In this document: in pieces, positions 8,158 through 14,582 of the stretch | Position numbering within the stretch: position 1 is the first letter of the stretch | Layout of the letters: each line of letters starts with the position of its first letter | Assembly: GCA_036351775.1 (NCBI GenBank) | Contig: JAZBPX010000046.1 | Coordinates: 1-23,068 of the forward strand | Length of the DNA: 23,068 nucleotides | Reading direction: 5' to 3' | Source: Pacificimonas sp036351775 | GTDB taxonomy: Bacteria; Pseudomonadota; Alphaproteobacteria; Sphingomonadales; Sphingomonadaceae | Program-made: the position numbers and the translations under genes | The notes under the pieces: generated by a model | What the model saw: the letters and a program-made list of their open reading frames with translations, nothing else | Told to the model about the DNA's origin: nothing | Databases searched by the model: none

Positions 8158-8913
8158 ATGGTTAATCGCACCGATCCGCGTTTCGCGCCGCGCGCAGAAA
8201 CCAGCACCGGCGCCGTTCCGAAGGCGGGCATGCGCTTCGACGCAGGCCTCAGGAAGCACATGCTCAGCGTCTATAATTACATGGCGTCGGGCGTCCTTCT
8301 GACGGGCATTGTGGCGCTCCTGTTCTCGCAGACGCAGCTGGCGCGTGACATTCTGATGGGCGGCGGCCTTGGCATGTGGGTGTTGATGCTCGCACCGCTC
8401 GGCTTCGTTCTGGCGCTAAGCTTCGGCATCAACAGGATGTCCGCCGCGGCCGCACAGGCGACCTTCTGGGCGTTTGCCGTGGTCATGGGCCTGTCGATGG
8501 CGTCCATCTTCTGGGTGTTCACCGGCGCCTCGATCGCGCAGGTATTCTTCGCAACCGCTGCCGCCTTCGCCGGGCTGAGCCTGTACGGTTACACGACGAA
8601 GCGTGACCTGAGCGGCATGGGCACGTTCCTGATCATGGGCCTGATTGGCCTGATCGTGGCGAGCGTGATCAACATCTTCCTGCAGTCGGGCGTGATGCAG
8701 TTTGTCATCTCGATCATCGGCGTCCTGATCTTCGCCGGTCTGACCGCCTATGACACGCAGAAGATCAAGACGATGTACCTGCAGATGGCGCGCATGGGCG
8801 CCGCGGCGGGTGATGGCCTGAAGAAGACGGCGATCATGGGCGCGCTGGCGCTCTACCTCGACTTCATCAACATGTTCATGTTCCTGCTGCAGCTGTTTGG
8901 CAACCGCGAGTAG
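8158..8913 (+). CDS. Bax inhibitor-1 / YccA-family membrane protein
   Basis: Integral inner-membrane protein of 251 residues with seven hydrophobic segments, the first around 41-59 after the family-typical stretch RKHMLSVYNYMASG. The conserved C-terminal part contains TAYDTQKIK (about 196-204) and ends with LYLDFINMFMFLLQLFG. Bacterial relatives include YccA, which modulates the FtsH protease, and pH-gated calcium-leak channels; which applies here is unknown. The start at 8158 follows a GGGAGAGAG ribosome site. It stands alone between ybbP and a strong terminator, with about 120 bases upstream for its own promoter. Confidence 0.93.
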   Translation: MVNRTDPRFAPRAETSTGAVPKAGMRFDAGLRKHMLSVYNYMASGVLLTGIVALLFSQTQLARDILMGGGLGMWVLMLAPLGFVLALSFGINRMSAAAAQATFWAFAVVMGLSMASIFWVFTGASIAQVFFATAAAFAGLSLYGYTTKRDLSGMGTFLIMGLIGLIVASVINIFLQSGVMQFVISIIGVLIFAGLTAYDTQKIKTMYLQMARMGAAAGDGLKKTAIMGALALYLDFINMFMFLLQLFGNRE

Positions 8914-8948
8914 GGATTGGGACCAACCCGGTCCTCAACGGACGAATG

Positions 8949-8986
8949 AAAGGGCCCGGCGGTCATGCTGCCGGGCCCTTTTTTTT
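8949..8986 (+). terminator. Intrinsic terminator after the BI-1 gene
   Basis: A perfect 12-base stem (AAAGGGCCCGGC at 8949-8960 with GCCGGGCCCTTT at 8970-8981) closes a 9-base loop. It is followed by an unbroken run of T to 8986. It lies 35 bases after the BI-1 stop codon and is the clearest terminator in the window. Confidence 0.95.
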
Positions 8987-9022
8987 GTATGTGAGACAGG
9001 GAGGGGGCGGTTTGCTACGTTA

Positions 9023-9125
9023 CCCCTTAGTCATCCCAGCGAAGGCTGGGATCCACGCTGTGAAGGAAGAATCGGGTGCAACCTATCCAGCATGGATCCC
9101 AGCCTTCGCTGGGATGACTAAGGGG
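9023..9125. repeat. Palindromic repeat copy B (REP-doublet-like), perfect 33-base arms
   Basis: The arms 9023-9055 and 9093-9125 are perfect inverted repeats of 33 bases around a 37-base spacer. Each arm contains CCCAGCGAAGGCTGGG, a six-pair hairpin with a GAAG loop. Spacer ends (CGCTGTGAA and TCCAGCA) match those of copy A. It lies between the BI-1 terminator and the convergent gene at 9172, so it may also block read-through from both sides. Confidence 0.95.
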
Positions 9126-9171
9126 CGGGGGGTGGACGAACCGTGCCGAAGCTAACGGCGAGACTCCGGCG

Positions 9172-9711
9172 CTACTCCGCGTTTTCGATGGCCTCGCCGA
9201 TGCGGTCGCCGATTTCGGACAGGATGCGGCGTGGAAACTCGCTGCCGGTTTCGCGCAGCTCGGCCCGCAGGGCATCGCGGCGGGCGATATCGGCGGGGTC
9301 GGTCGACCCCTCAAGCGCGTCATACTCGTCGGACAGCAGGCGCATTCGCTCCCCCAGCGCCTCCATCTCCGCGTCGAACGCGGCGTCCCCCGTATCGATG
9401 TCGATGGTATCGACCGTCACGCTGTTGTCGCCGCCGGTCACAACCACGGTGCCTTCGTCGCCGACAGTCACATTCTCGGCATTTTCCAGCGCGTCTTCCC
9501 ACGCGCGGTCAAAGCTGCCGCCCGCGCGCGCCGCATCGCTCCGAATGATCTGCTCGACGCGGGCTTCGTGAGACAGGTCGCTGCCATCGTCGTGCCATGG
9601 CATGTCGAAACCAACCGAATCGGATGTCGCGATGCCAAGCAGCGCCACGCCGCCCACGACCGCCGCGGCCCGCTTCCAGTTGACCGGCGGCTTCTCTTGT
9701 TTTTCGTACAT
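9172..9711 (-). CDS. Hypothetical membrane-anchored acidic protein
   Basis: I do not recognise this family. The 179-residue protein begins with a short basic cytoplasmic stretch (KQEKPPVNWKR), then one hydrophobic segment (about 14-29, AAAVVGGVALLGIATS) that would act as an uncleaved anchor or signal. The rest is strongly acidic and hydrophilic. Residues 80-105 are Val/Thr/Gly/Asp-rich, and 110-175 have helix-forming, possibly coiled-coil composition. It follows clpA by 50 bases on the same strand, so it may be co-transcribed, with AGG close before the ATG. Codon use looks like that of its neighbours, which supports a real gene. No cysteines or catalytic motifs are visible. Confidence 0.75.
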   Translation of the reverse strand: MYEKQEKPPVNWKRAAAVVGGVALLGIATSDSVGFDMPWHDDGSDLSHEARVEQIIRSDAARAGGSFDRAWEDALENAENVTVGDEGTVVVTGGDNSVTVDTIDIDTGDAAFDAEMEALGERMRLLSDEYDALEGSTDPADIARRDALRAELRETGSEFPRRILSEIGDRIGEAIENAE

Positions 9712-9761
9712 GCTGACCTGATCCCCGATCGGTTCGGGTTGCGGAGGTCAGGGGCGACCGG

Positions 9762-12125
9762 TCAAGCCTTGACCTTGTCGCCCTCACCGTCCTCGCCCGT
9801 GTCTTCCCCGTCCCTTGTGTCCTTGTCGGCAGCCTTGTCAGCCGCTTTCTTCCCTTTTGGCGGCGCGGACGTGATCTCGAAAGAGGGTTTTCCGTCTTTC
9901 ATGCGCACGACGACCTCTCCGCCGTGCATCAGGCGGCCGAACAGCAGTTCCTCGGCCAGCGGCTCCTTGATCTTCGACTGAATCAGGCGTGCCATGGGCC
10001 GCGCACCGTAGAGGCGGTCATAGCCGCGCTCCGCCAGCCAGGTCTTCGCATCGTCAGCGAGGCTGATGTGCACGTTGCGGTCGGCAAGCTGCAGCTCGAG
10101 CTCGAGCACGAACTTCTCCGCAACCATCGCCACGACTTCGCTCGGCAGATAGTCGAACGGCACGGTCGCATCGAGGCGGTTCCGGAATTCCGGCGAGAAC
10201 ATGCGCTTGATCGCTTCCTCGTCCTCGCCCTCCCGCGTGAGGGCGCCGAAGCCAATGGCTTCCTTCGCCATTTCCGCCGCGCCCGCATTGGTCGTCATGA
10301 TGAGGATGACGTTGCGGAAATCGACGGTCTTGCCGTGATGGTCCGTCAGCTTTCCGGCGTCCATCACCTGAAGGAGGATGTTGAACAGGTCCGGGTGCGC
10401 CTTCTCGATCTCGTCGAGGAGGAGGACGCAGTGCGGGGACTGGTCGACGGCATCGGTCAGCTGCCCGCCCTGGTCATAGCCGACATAGCCCGGCGGCGCG
10501 CCGATCAGGCGGCTGACCGAATGGCGCTCCATATATTCCGACATGTCGAAACGGTGGAGGGGGATACCCATGATGGAGGCGAGCTGGCGCGCGACCTCTG
10601 TCTTGCCGACGCCCGTGGGGCCGGAGAAGAGGTAGTTGCCGATGGGCTTGTCGGGTTCGCGGAGGCCCGCGCGCGACAGTTTGATCGCGGATGCCAGCGT
10701 CGAGATGGCGGCGTCCTGACCAAACACGACGCGCTTCAGGTCCTGCTCCAGCGTTGCGAGCGCCGTCTTGTCGTCAGTGGAAACCGATTTCGGCGGGATG
10801 CGCGCCATGGTGGAAATGACGCTTTCCACTTCCTTCACGCCCATCGTTTTCTTGCGCTTCGACTTCGCGACAAGGTTCTGGCTGGCGCCCACCTCGTCGA
10901 TCACGTCGATCGCCTTGTCCGGCAGCTTGCGGTCGTTGATGTAGCGCGCCGACAGCTCGACGGCGGCCTTCACCGCGTCGTTCGTGTAGCGCACATCGTG
11001 ATGCTGCTCGAAATAGGGCTTCAGGCCCTGCATGATCTTGATGGCGTCCTCGACCGTGGGTTCGACGACATCGATCTTCTGGAACCGGCGCAGCAGCGCG
11101 CGGTCCTTCTCGAAATGGTTGCGGAATTCCTTGTAGGTCGTCGAACCGATGCAGCGGATCGCGCCTGAGGAGAGTGCGGGCTTGAGCAGGTTCGAGGCAT
11201 CCATCGCGCCGCCGGACGTCGCACCCGCGCCGATGACGGTGTGGATTTCGTCGATGAACAGGATCGCCTCGGGCAGCTCTTCCAGCTCCGAAACCACGCC
11301 CTTCAGCCGCTCCTCGAAATCACCGCGGTAGCGGGTGCCCGCGAGCAGTGAGCCCATGTCGAGCGAGTAGATCACCGCGTCCTGCAGAACTTCCGGCACG
11401 TCGCCCTCGACAATGCGGCGGGCAAGGCCCTCGGCGATCGCGGTTTTGCCCACGCCGGGGTCGCCGACATAGAGGGGGTTGTTCTTCGACCGGCGGCAGA
11501 GAATCTGGATCGTCCGGTCGACCTCCTGCTGGCGGCCGATCAGAGGATCGATCTTTCCGTCCTCGGCCTTCGCGTTCAGGTTGACGGTGAACTGGTCCAG
11601 CGGCGATTCGCTGGGCTTCTTGCCCTTTTTCGCTTCGCCCTCGGCCTTCTCCTCCGTGCCCTCCGGCGCGCGCGACTCGCCGCCGCCGGATTTCGCGATG
11701 CCGTGGCTGAGATAGCTGACCGCATCGAGGCGCGTCATGTCCTGCTGCTGCAGGAAGTAGACCGCGTGGCTTTCCCGCTCCGAGAACAGCGCCACCAGCA
11801 CATTTGCGCCGGTAACCTCATCGCGGCCGGAAGACTGGACGTGGAGAATCGCGCGCTGGACGACACGCTGGAACCCGGCGGTCGGGTTCGGGTCGATGCT
11901 CTCACCGGTGCGGAGCGCTTCGAGTTCACTGTCGAGATATTCGGCGAGCTGTTCGGTCAGGACGTCGGGATCGACGCCGCACGCGCGGATGACCGCACTG
12001 GCATGACTGTCGCCGAGCAGCGCGAACAGCAGATGCTCCAGCGTTGCATATTCATGGTTGCGGCGCGACGCCTCGGCGAGGGCGTTGTGCAGCGTATTTT
12101 CGAGTTCCCGGGAAAATGCCGGCAT
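9762..12125 (-). CDS. clpA: ATP-dependent Clp protease ATP-binding subunit ClpA
   Basis: Hexameric AAA+ unfoldase that feeds substrates, including N-degron proteins delivered by ClpS, to the ClpP peptidase. The 787 residues comprise a double Clp-N domain (about 1-145), a charged linker (146-175, rich in Glu, Lys and Gly) and two AAA modules. The first has Walker A GDPGVGKT (221-228) and Walker B ILFIDE (288-293). The second has GPTGVGKT (502-509) and VLLLDE (567-572). The ClpP-docking loop is AIGFG (623-627), and the lack of a ClpB-type middle coiled coil marks it as ClpA. The extra C-terminal tail (about 756-787) is Lys/Asp-rich. Two adjacent ATGs exist; AAGGAG is too close to 12128, so 12125 is preferred. 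No clpS is adjacent. Confidence 0.96.
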   Translation of the reverse strand: MPAFSRELENTLHNALAEASRRNHEYATLEHLLFALLGDSHASAVIRACGVDPDVLTEQLAEYLDSELEALRTGESIDPNPTAGFQRVVQRAILHVQSSGRDEVTGANVLVALFSERESHAVYFLQQQDMTRLDAVSYLSHGIAKSGGGESRAPEGTEEKAEGEAKKGKKPSESPLDQFTVNLNAKAEDGKIDPLIGRQQEVDRTIQILCRRSKNNPLYVGDPGVGKTAIAEGLARRIVEGDVPEVLQDAVIYSLDMGSLLAGTRYRGDFEERLKGVVSELEELPEAILFIDEIHTVIGAGATSGGAMDASNLLKPALSSGAIRCIGSTTYKEFRNHFEKDRALLRRFQKIDVVEPTVEDAIKIMQGLKPYFEQHHDVRYTNDAVKAAVELSARYINDRKLPDKAIDVIDEVGASQNLVAKSKRKKTMGVKEVESVISTMARIPPKSVSTDDKTALATLEQDLKRVVFGQDAAISTLASAIKLSRAGLREPDKPIGNYLFSGPTGVGKTEVARQLASIMGIPLHRFDMSEYMERHSVSRLIGAPPGYVGYDQGGQLTDAVDQSPHCVLLLDEIEKAHPDLFNILLQVMDAGKLTDHHGKTVDFRNVILIMTTNAGAAEMAKEAIGFGALTREGEDEEAIKRMFSPEFRNRLDATVPFDYLPSEVVAMVAEKFVLELELQLADRNVHISLADDAKTWLAERGYDRLYGARPMARLIQSKIKEPLAEELLFGRLMHGGEVVVRMKDGKPSFEITSAPPKGKKAADKAADKDTRDGEDTGEDGEGDKVKA

Positions 12126-12176
12126 CATGGCTCCTTGGGCGAAGGAACCGGCCGATCCCGGCCCCGCTTGGATTAG

Positions 12177-12205
12177 GAGATTTGCACGGGGGGCGAGAAG
12201 GTCAA
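12177..12205 (-). promoter_or_regulatory. Possible clpA promoter
   Basis: On the minus strand TTGACC (12205-12200) is a five-of-six -35 match, with AATCTC 17 bases downstream as a poor -10. It is placed about 50 bases before the clpA start. This is a pattern match only. Confidence 0.25.
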
Positions 12206-12318
12206 GGGCGGGACTCGGTGCCAGCGGGTGCGGCGCAGCGTCCGGCGGCGGTTTTTTCGGGTATGTTGCGGCTATGAAAAAGTGTGCGCTTCGCCCTACC
12301 CCGCTTAACCTCCAAATT

Positions 12319-12429
12319 GTCATCCCCGCGAAGGCGGGGATCCATTCATTCTCCGTAGAGAGGAGGTAACCGGCCTACGGCTCTCGCTCAGCATTCAGGA
12401 CAATGGGTCCCCGCCTTCGCGGGGATGAC
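12319..12429. repeat. Palindromic repeat copy C (REP-doublet-like, GC-rich subtype)
   Basis: The arms 12319-12346 and 12402-12429 (28 bases each, one mismatch) enclose a 55-base spacer. Each arm contains CCCCGCGAAGGCGGGG. Compared with copies B and D, one A-T stem pair has become C-G on both sides, which keeps the hairpin. The spacer is longer than the 37 bases of copies A, B and D. Confidence 0.93.
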
Positions 12430-12449
12430 AGCGGGGGGGATGCAGGGAG

Positions 12450-12472
12450 GTCCCTGCCTGCGCTGGGATGAC
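12450..12472. repeat. Degenerate half-copy of the palindromic repeat
   Basis: The stretch ends CTGCGCTGGGATGAC, matching the right arm of the GTCATCCC family. Its own inner hairpin is imperfect (CCCTGC against GCTGGG). It lies 20 bases after copy C and has no left-arm partner. Confidence 0.55.
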
Positions 12473-12511
12473 AAGAAGCACGGGACTTCGGGCGACGCAG
12501 CGGGGGCGGGT

Positions 12512-12709
12512 TCACGCGATCAGGTCGGGGTTCAGAAAATCCTTCAGCCGCTCGATCTCGTCCTTCAGGCGCAGTTTCTTGCGCTTCATGCGGGCGATCT
12601 GGAGCTGGTCGGTGTGCGCCTGGTCCATCAGGGCGTCGATGGCGTCCTTCAGGTCGGCATGCTCGATGGTCAGCCCTTGCAGCCTGATTCGCGCCTCGCC
12701 CTCGTCCAT
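12512..12709 (-). CDS. YdcH / DUF465 family small coiled-coil protein
   Basis: Small helical protein of 65 residues whose C-terminal half has the family hallmark: IARMKRKKLRLKDEIERLKDFL. The whole chain is predicted to form a heptad-type helix, with a short spacer around DQAHTDQ. The start at 12709 is favoured because AGGA lies eight to nine bases upstream, whereas the ATGs at 12724 and 12727 lack a ribosome site; using them would add five or six residues. Function in this family is not established. It is divergent from a second, shorter family member at 12835, with about 125 bases between the starts. Cytoplasmic. Confidence 0.85.
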   Translation of the reverse strand: MDEGEARIRLQGLTIEHADLKDAIDALMDQAHTDQLQIARMKRKKLRLKDEIERLKDFLNPDLIA

Positions 12710-12834
12710 GGCCGCTTCCTGCATCATGACGCTGCCGACGGCAGGCCGAAGATTTTTCGAGTCGCGCCGATGACAGCGCGCTCCGTTTTTGATCTTATGA
12801 CGAGTCCCATCCCACGAAACAGGAGGTTTGGAAT

Positions 12835-12990
12835 ATGGGTCAGGCCCGCACCGAGTCGCTTACCAAGAAGCACGCTCAGCTGGAAAGCGCGATTGCCGAC
12901 GAGACCCACCGACCTCAACCCGACGATGTTCGATTGCACCAGCTGAAGAAGGAAAAGCTGGCCGTTCGCGACCAGATGGCCGCGCACTAA
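12835..12990 (+). CDS. Very short YdcH / DUF465-like protein
   Basis: A 51-codon gene preceded by a consensus AGGAGG ribosome site eight bases before the ATG. The protein starts MGQARTESLTKKHAQLES, which resembles the family N-terminus (helix with K-H-x-x-L-E). A turn follows (THRPQPDD) and then a second helix, VRLHQLKKEKLAVRDQM, corresponding to the LKRxKLxLKDEI region of longer relatives. It is a plausible divergent paralogue of the gene at 12512 and is easily missed because of its length. The downstream neighbour is the end of the ccm operon on the opposite strand. Function unknown. Confidence 0.82.
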   Translation: MGQARTESLTKKHAQLESAIADETHRPQPDDVRLHQLKKEKLAVRDQMAAH

Positions 12991-13051
12991 AGCGCCGGGC
13001 CTTCGCGTTCGGGGTCTTCGTATGCAGGGCTTTGGCGCTGGGGAACAGCTC

Positions 13052-13681
13052 TTAGCCGCCGCTTCCCACACCGGCGGCCATCATGGTCTCAGCCGCGTTC
13101 AGCTTGCGCGTCAGGTCCGCCTCCCACGGCGCACCAGGCGGTGTGCGGGCGGCGAGTGTCTGCCACGCCTCGATGGCGCGCGCGGGCTCGCCCGACTGCA
13201 GATGCGCCATTCCCAAGAAGTAGAGCGGGGCCGGGTGGTCGGGATCGAGCTCTGACGCGCGGCCGAAAGCAAGCTGTGCAGCGGGGGTGATCACCCCGCC
13301 CGCATGCATCATCAGGGCCGTGCCGAGTTCGACCTGCAGGTCAGCGTTCGGCGGCAATGTGCTGGCGGCGAAGTTCAGCCCCTCGACGGCCTCGATGCCG
13401 CGGTCGGCGTCGATCAGCGCGCGGGCGAAGGCGCCCCAGAGCTGTGTATTGGCGGGATCGGAGGCGAGCTGCCCGCGCAGCCGTTCGACATCCACGTCCG
13501 CTGCGGCCTCGGCCTCCGCATATGTCGGAGCGGGGGCACCGGCAAGTTGCGGCGCACCGGTCAGGGCATAGGCGGCGACACCGGCAATGAGCGTCAGCGC
13601 AGCCCAGAGGAGCGAACCGTCGGCTCGCCAGATCACGAGGACCACGAGCGCCGCGACGACCGCGAGAGCGAGGAATATCAT
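13052..13681 (-). CDS. ccmI: Cytochrome c maturation protein CcmI (short TPR form)
   Basis: Component of the haem-lyase complex that holds apocytochrome c for CcmF/CcmH. The 209-residue protein has two N-terminal membrane helices (about 2-18 and 24-41) and then a periplasmic tetratricopeptide region (about 60-195). The TPR region includes NTQLWGAFARALIDADRGIEA and PAPLYFLGMAHLQSGEPARA. It is about half the length of CcmI in Rhodobacter, lacking the long C-terminal extension. The start overlaps the ccmH stop as ATGA. It is the last gene of the ccm unit, with about 60 bases before the convergent small gene. The name CycH is equivalent. Confidence 0.88.
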   Translation of the reverse strand: MIFLALAVVAALVVLVIWRADGSLLWAALTLIAGVAAYALTGAPQLAGAPAPTYAEAEAAADVDVERLRGQLASDPANTQLWGAFARALIDADRGIEAVEGLNFAASTLPPNADLQVELGTALMMHAGGVITPAAQLAFGRASELDPDHPAPLYFLGMAHLQSGEPARAIEAWQTLAARTPPGAPWEADLTRKLNAAETMMAAGVGSGG

Positions 13682-14055
13682 GCGGCTTTACGTCCCCGGA
13701 ATAGGCGGAAGGCGAACACGGCGCCGATCAGCACGAAGACCGCGGGGGCTGCCCACAGGATCAGGTGCGTGCCGCGCGCTGGCGGCGAGAAGGTAACCCA
13801 GTCGCCGTAGCGGCGGATCAGGTAGTTGCGGACCTCTTGCGGCTCCTGTCCCTCGGCAATGCGTTCGCGGACGAGCGCGCGCATATCTACGGCCATTTCC
13901 GCATCGGAGTCGGCGATGGACTGGCCCTGGCAGACGAGGCAGCGCAGCTCCTTCATCAGGGCCTGTGCCTCCGCCTCCTGCGCGGCATCGGGCAAGGGCA
14001 TTTCCTGAAACGCCAGCAGGAGCGGGGCCAGGATTATCGCAAAGAACCGCGTCAC
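13678..14055 (-). CDS. ccmH: Cytochrome c maturation protein CcmH (thiol-disulfide component)
   Basis: Membrane-anchored periplasmic thiol oxidoreductase that keeps the CXXCH cysteines of apocytochrome c reduced. The 125-residue protein has a signal helix (about 3-16), the family motif LRCLVCQ with Cys39 and Cys42, conserved DMRALVRERIAEG and YGDWVTFSPP, and a C-terminal membrane helix (about 98-117). The start is GTG at 14055, overlapping the ccmG stop as GTGA; an ATG at 14118 would give a 21-residue extension deep inside ccmG and is not used. The stop overlaps the ccmI start. Also called CycL. Confidence 0.93.
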   Translation of the reverse strand: MTRFFAIILAPLLLAFQEMPLPDAAQEAEAQALMKELRCLVCQGQSIADSDAEMAVDMRALVRERIAEGQEPQEVRNYLIRRYGDWVTFSPPARGTHLILWAAPAVFVLIGAVFAFRLFRGRKAA

Positions 14056-14582
14056 CGCAGGGCCTCCATAGCGGCAAGGATCTCCGCAACATCGTTTTCG
14101 CGCACTTCGCCGATCCACTGGCCGCGAATGATGCCGTCGCCGTCGATCAGGTAGGTTTCGGGAACGCCGGTCGCGCCAAACTCAATCTGCATCCGCCCGC
14201 GCGGGTCCATCCCGATATGCGCGAAGGGATCGCCGTAGCGGGACAGGAAGTCCGCCACGGCGGCGGGTTCGTCGCGTATGGCCACGGCGTGGATCGTCGC
14301 GCCCGCCTCCGCCAGCCGGTCAAGCTGGGGCGCCTCGATCCGGCAGGGCAGGCACCAGCTACCGAACAGGTTCACGAGCACGGGCTCTCCGCTTTTCAGG
14401 TCCGCACTGGACAGGCCCGGGCGTGCGTCGCTCATCGGTTCCAGCACGAAATCCGGCACCGGCTCACCGACCAGGCGGCTTTCGATCTGCCGCGTCTGCG
14501 GCTGGCCCAGGCCCCCGATCGCAATGATGACGAAGATCACGAAGGCCGCGAGCGGCAGAATCAGAGCGAGACGGCGGATCAT
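14052..14582 (-). CDS. ccmG: Thiol:disulfide interchange protein CcmG/DsbE
   Basis: Membrane-anchored thioredoxin-like reductant for the cytochrome c maturation pathway. The 176-residue protein has one N-terminal helix (about 5-25), the segment GEPVPDFVLEPM, active site WCLPC (76-80) and the cis-proline region GVPETYLID (139-147). The acidic residues typical of CcmG appear in the loop around AIRDEPAAV. The start overlaps the ccmF stop by ATGA and the stop overlaps ccmH by GTGA, so all three are translationally coupled. Length is normal for the family. Confidence 0.94.
   Translation of the reverse strand: MIRRLALILPLAAFVIFVIIAIGGLGQPQTRQIESRLVGEPVPDFVLEPMSDARPGLSSADLKSGEPVLVNLFGSWCLPCRIEAPQLDRLAEAGATIHAVAIRDEPAAVADFLSRYGDPFAHIGMDPRGRMQIEFGATGVPETYLIDGDGIIRGQWIGEVRENDVAEILAAMEALR

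Larger units (their letters stand above)
12126..12511. other. Gene-free stretch upstream of clpA
   Basis: These 386 bases hold no credible gene on either strand. They contain the possible clpA promoter, one full palindromic repeat (12319-12429) and a further half-copy (12450-12472). The reading frames that cross it are extensions of clpA or repeat-derived. I see no clpS here. Confidence 0.7.

Noticed and set aside
8946..9155. Frames through the BI-1 terminator and repeat copy B
   Set aside because: The translations contain VIPAKAGIH and similar peptides that come from the repeat; there is no independent coding evidence.
9924..11168. Plus-strand open frame of 414 codons
   Set aside because: It lies wholly antisense to clpA, and its translation is low-complexity His/Arg/Asp/Val-rich with no family features. 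It reflects the GC-rich codon pattern of clpA.
3437..12472. Palindromic repeats as a CRISPR array
   Set aside because: The copies are kilobases apart and lack regular repeat-spacer tandem organisation; no cas gene is present.
12828..13055. Plus-strand 75-codon frame overlapping the 51-codon gene
   Set aside because: It lacks its own ribosome site and has an arginine-rich out-of-frame composition. The frame starting at 12835 has AGGAGG and a recognisable helix pattern.
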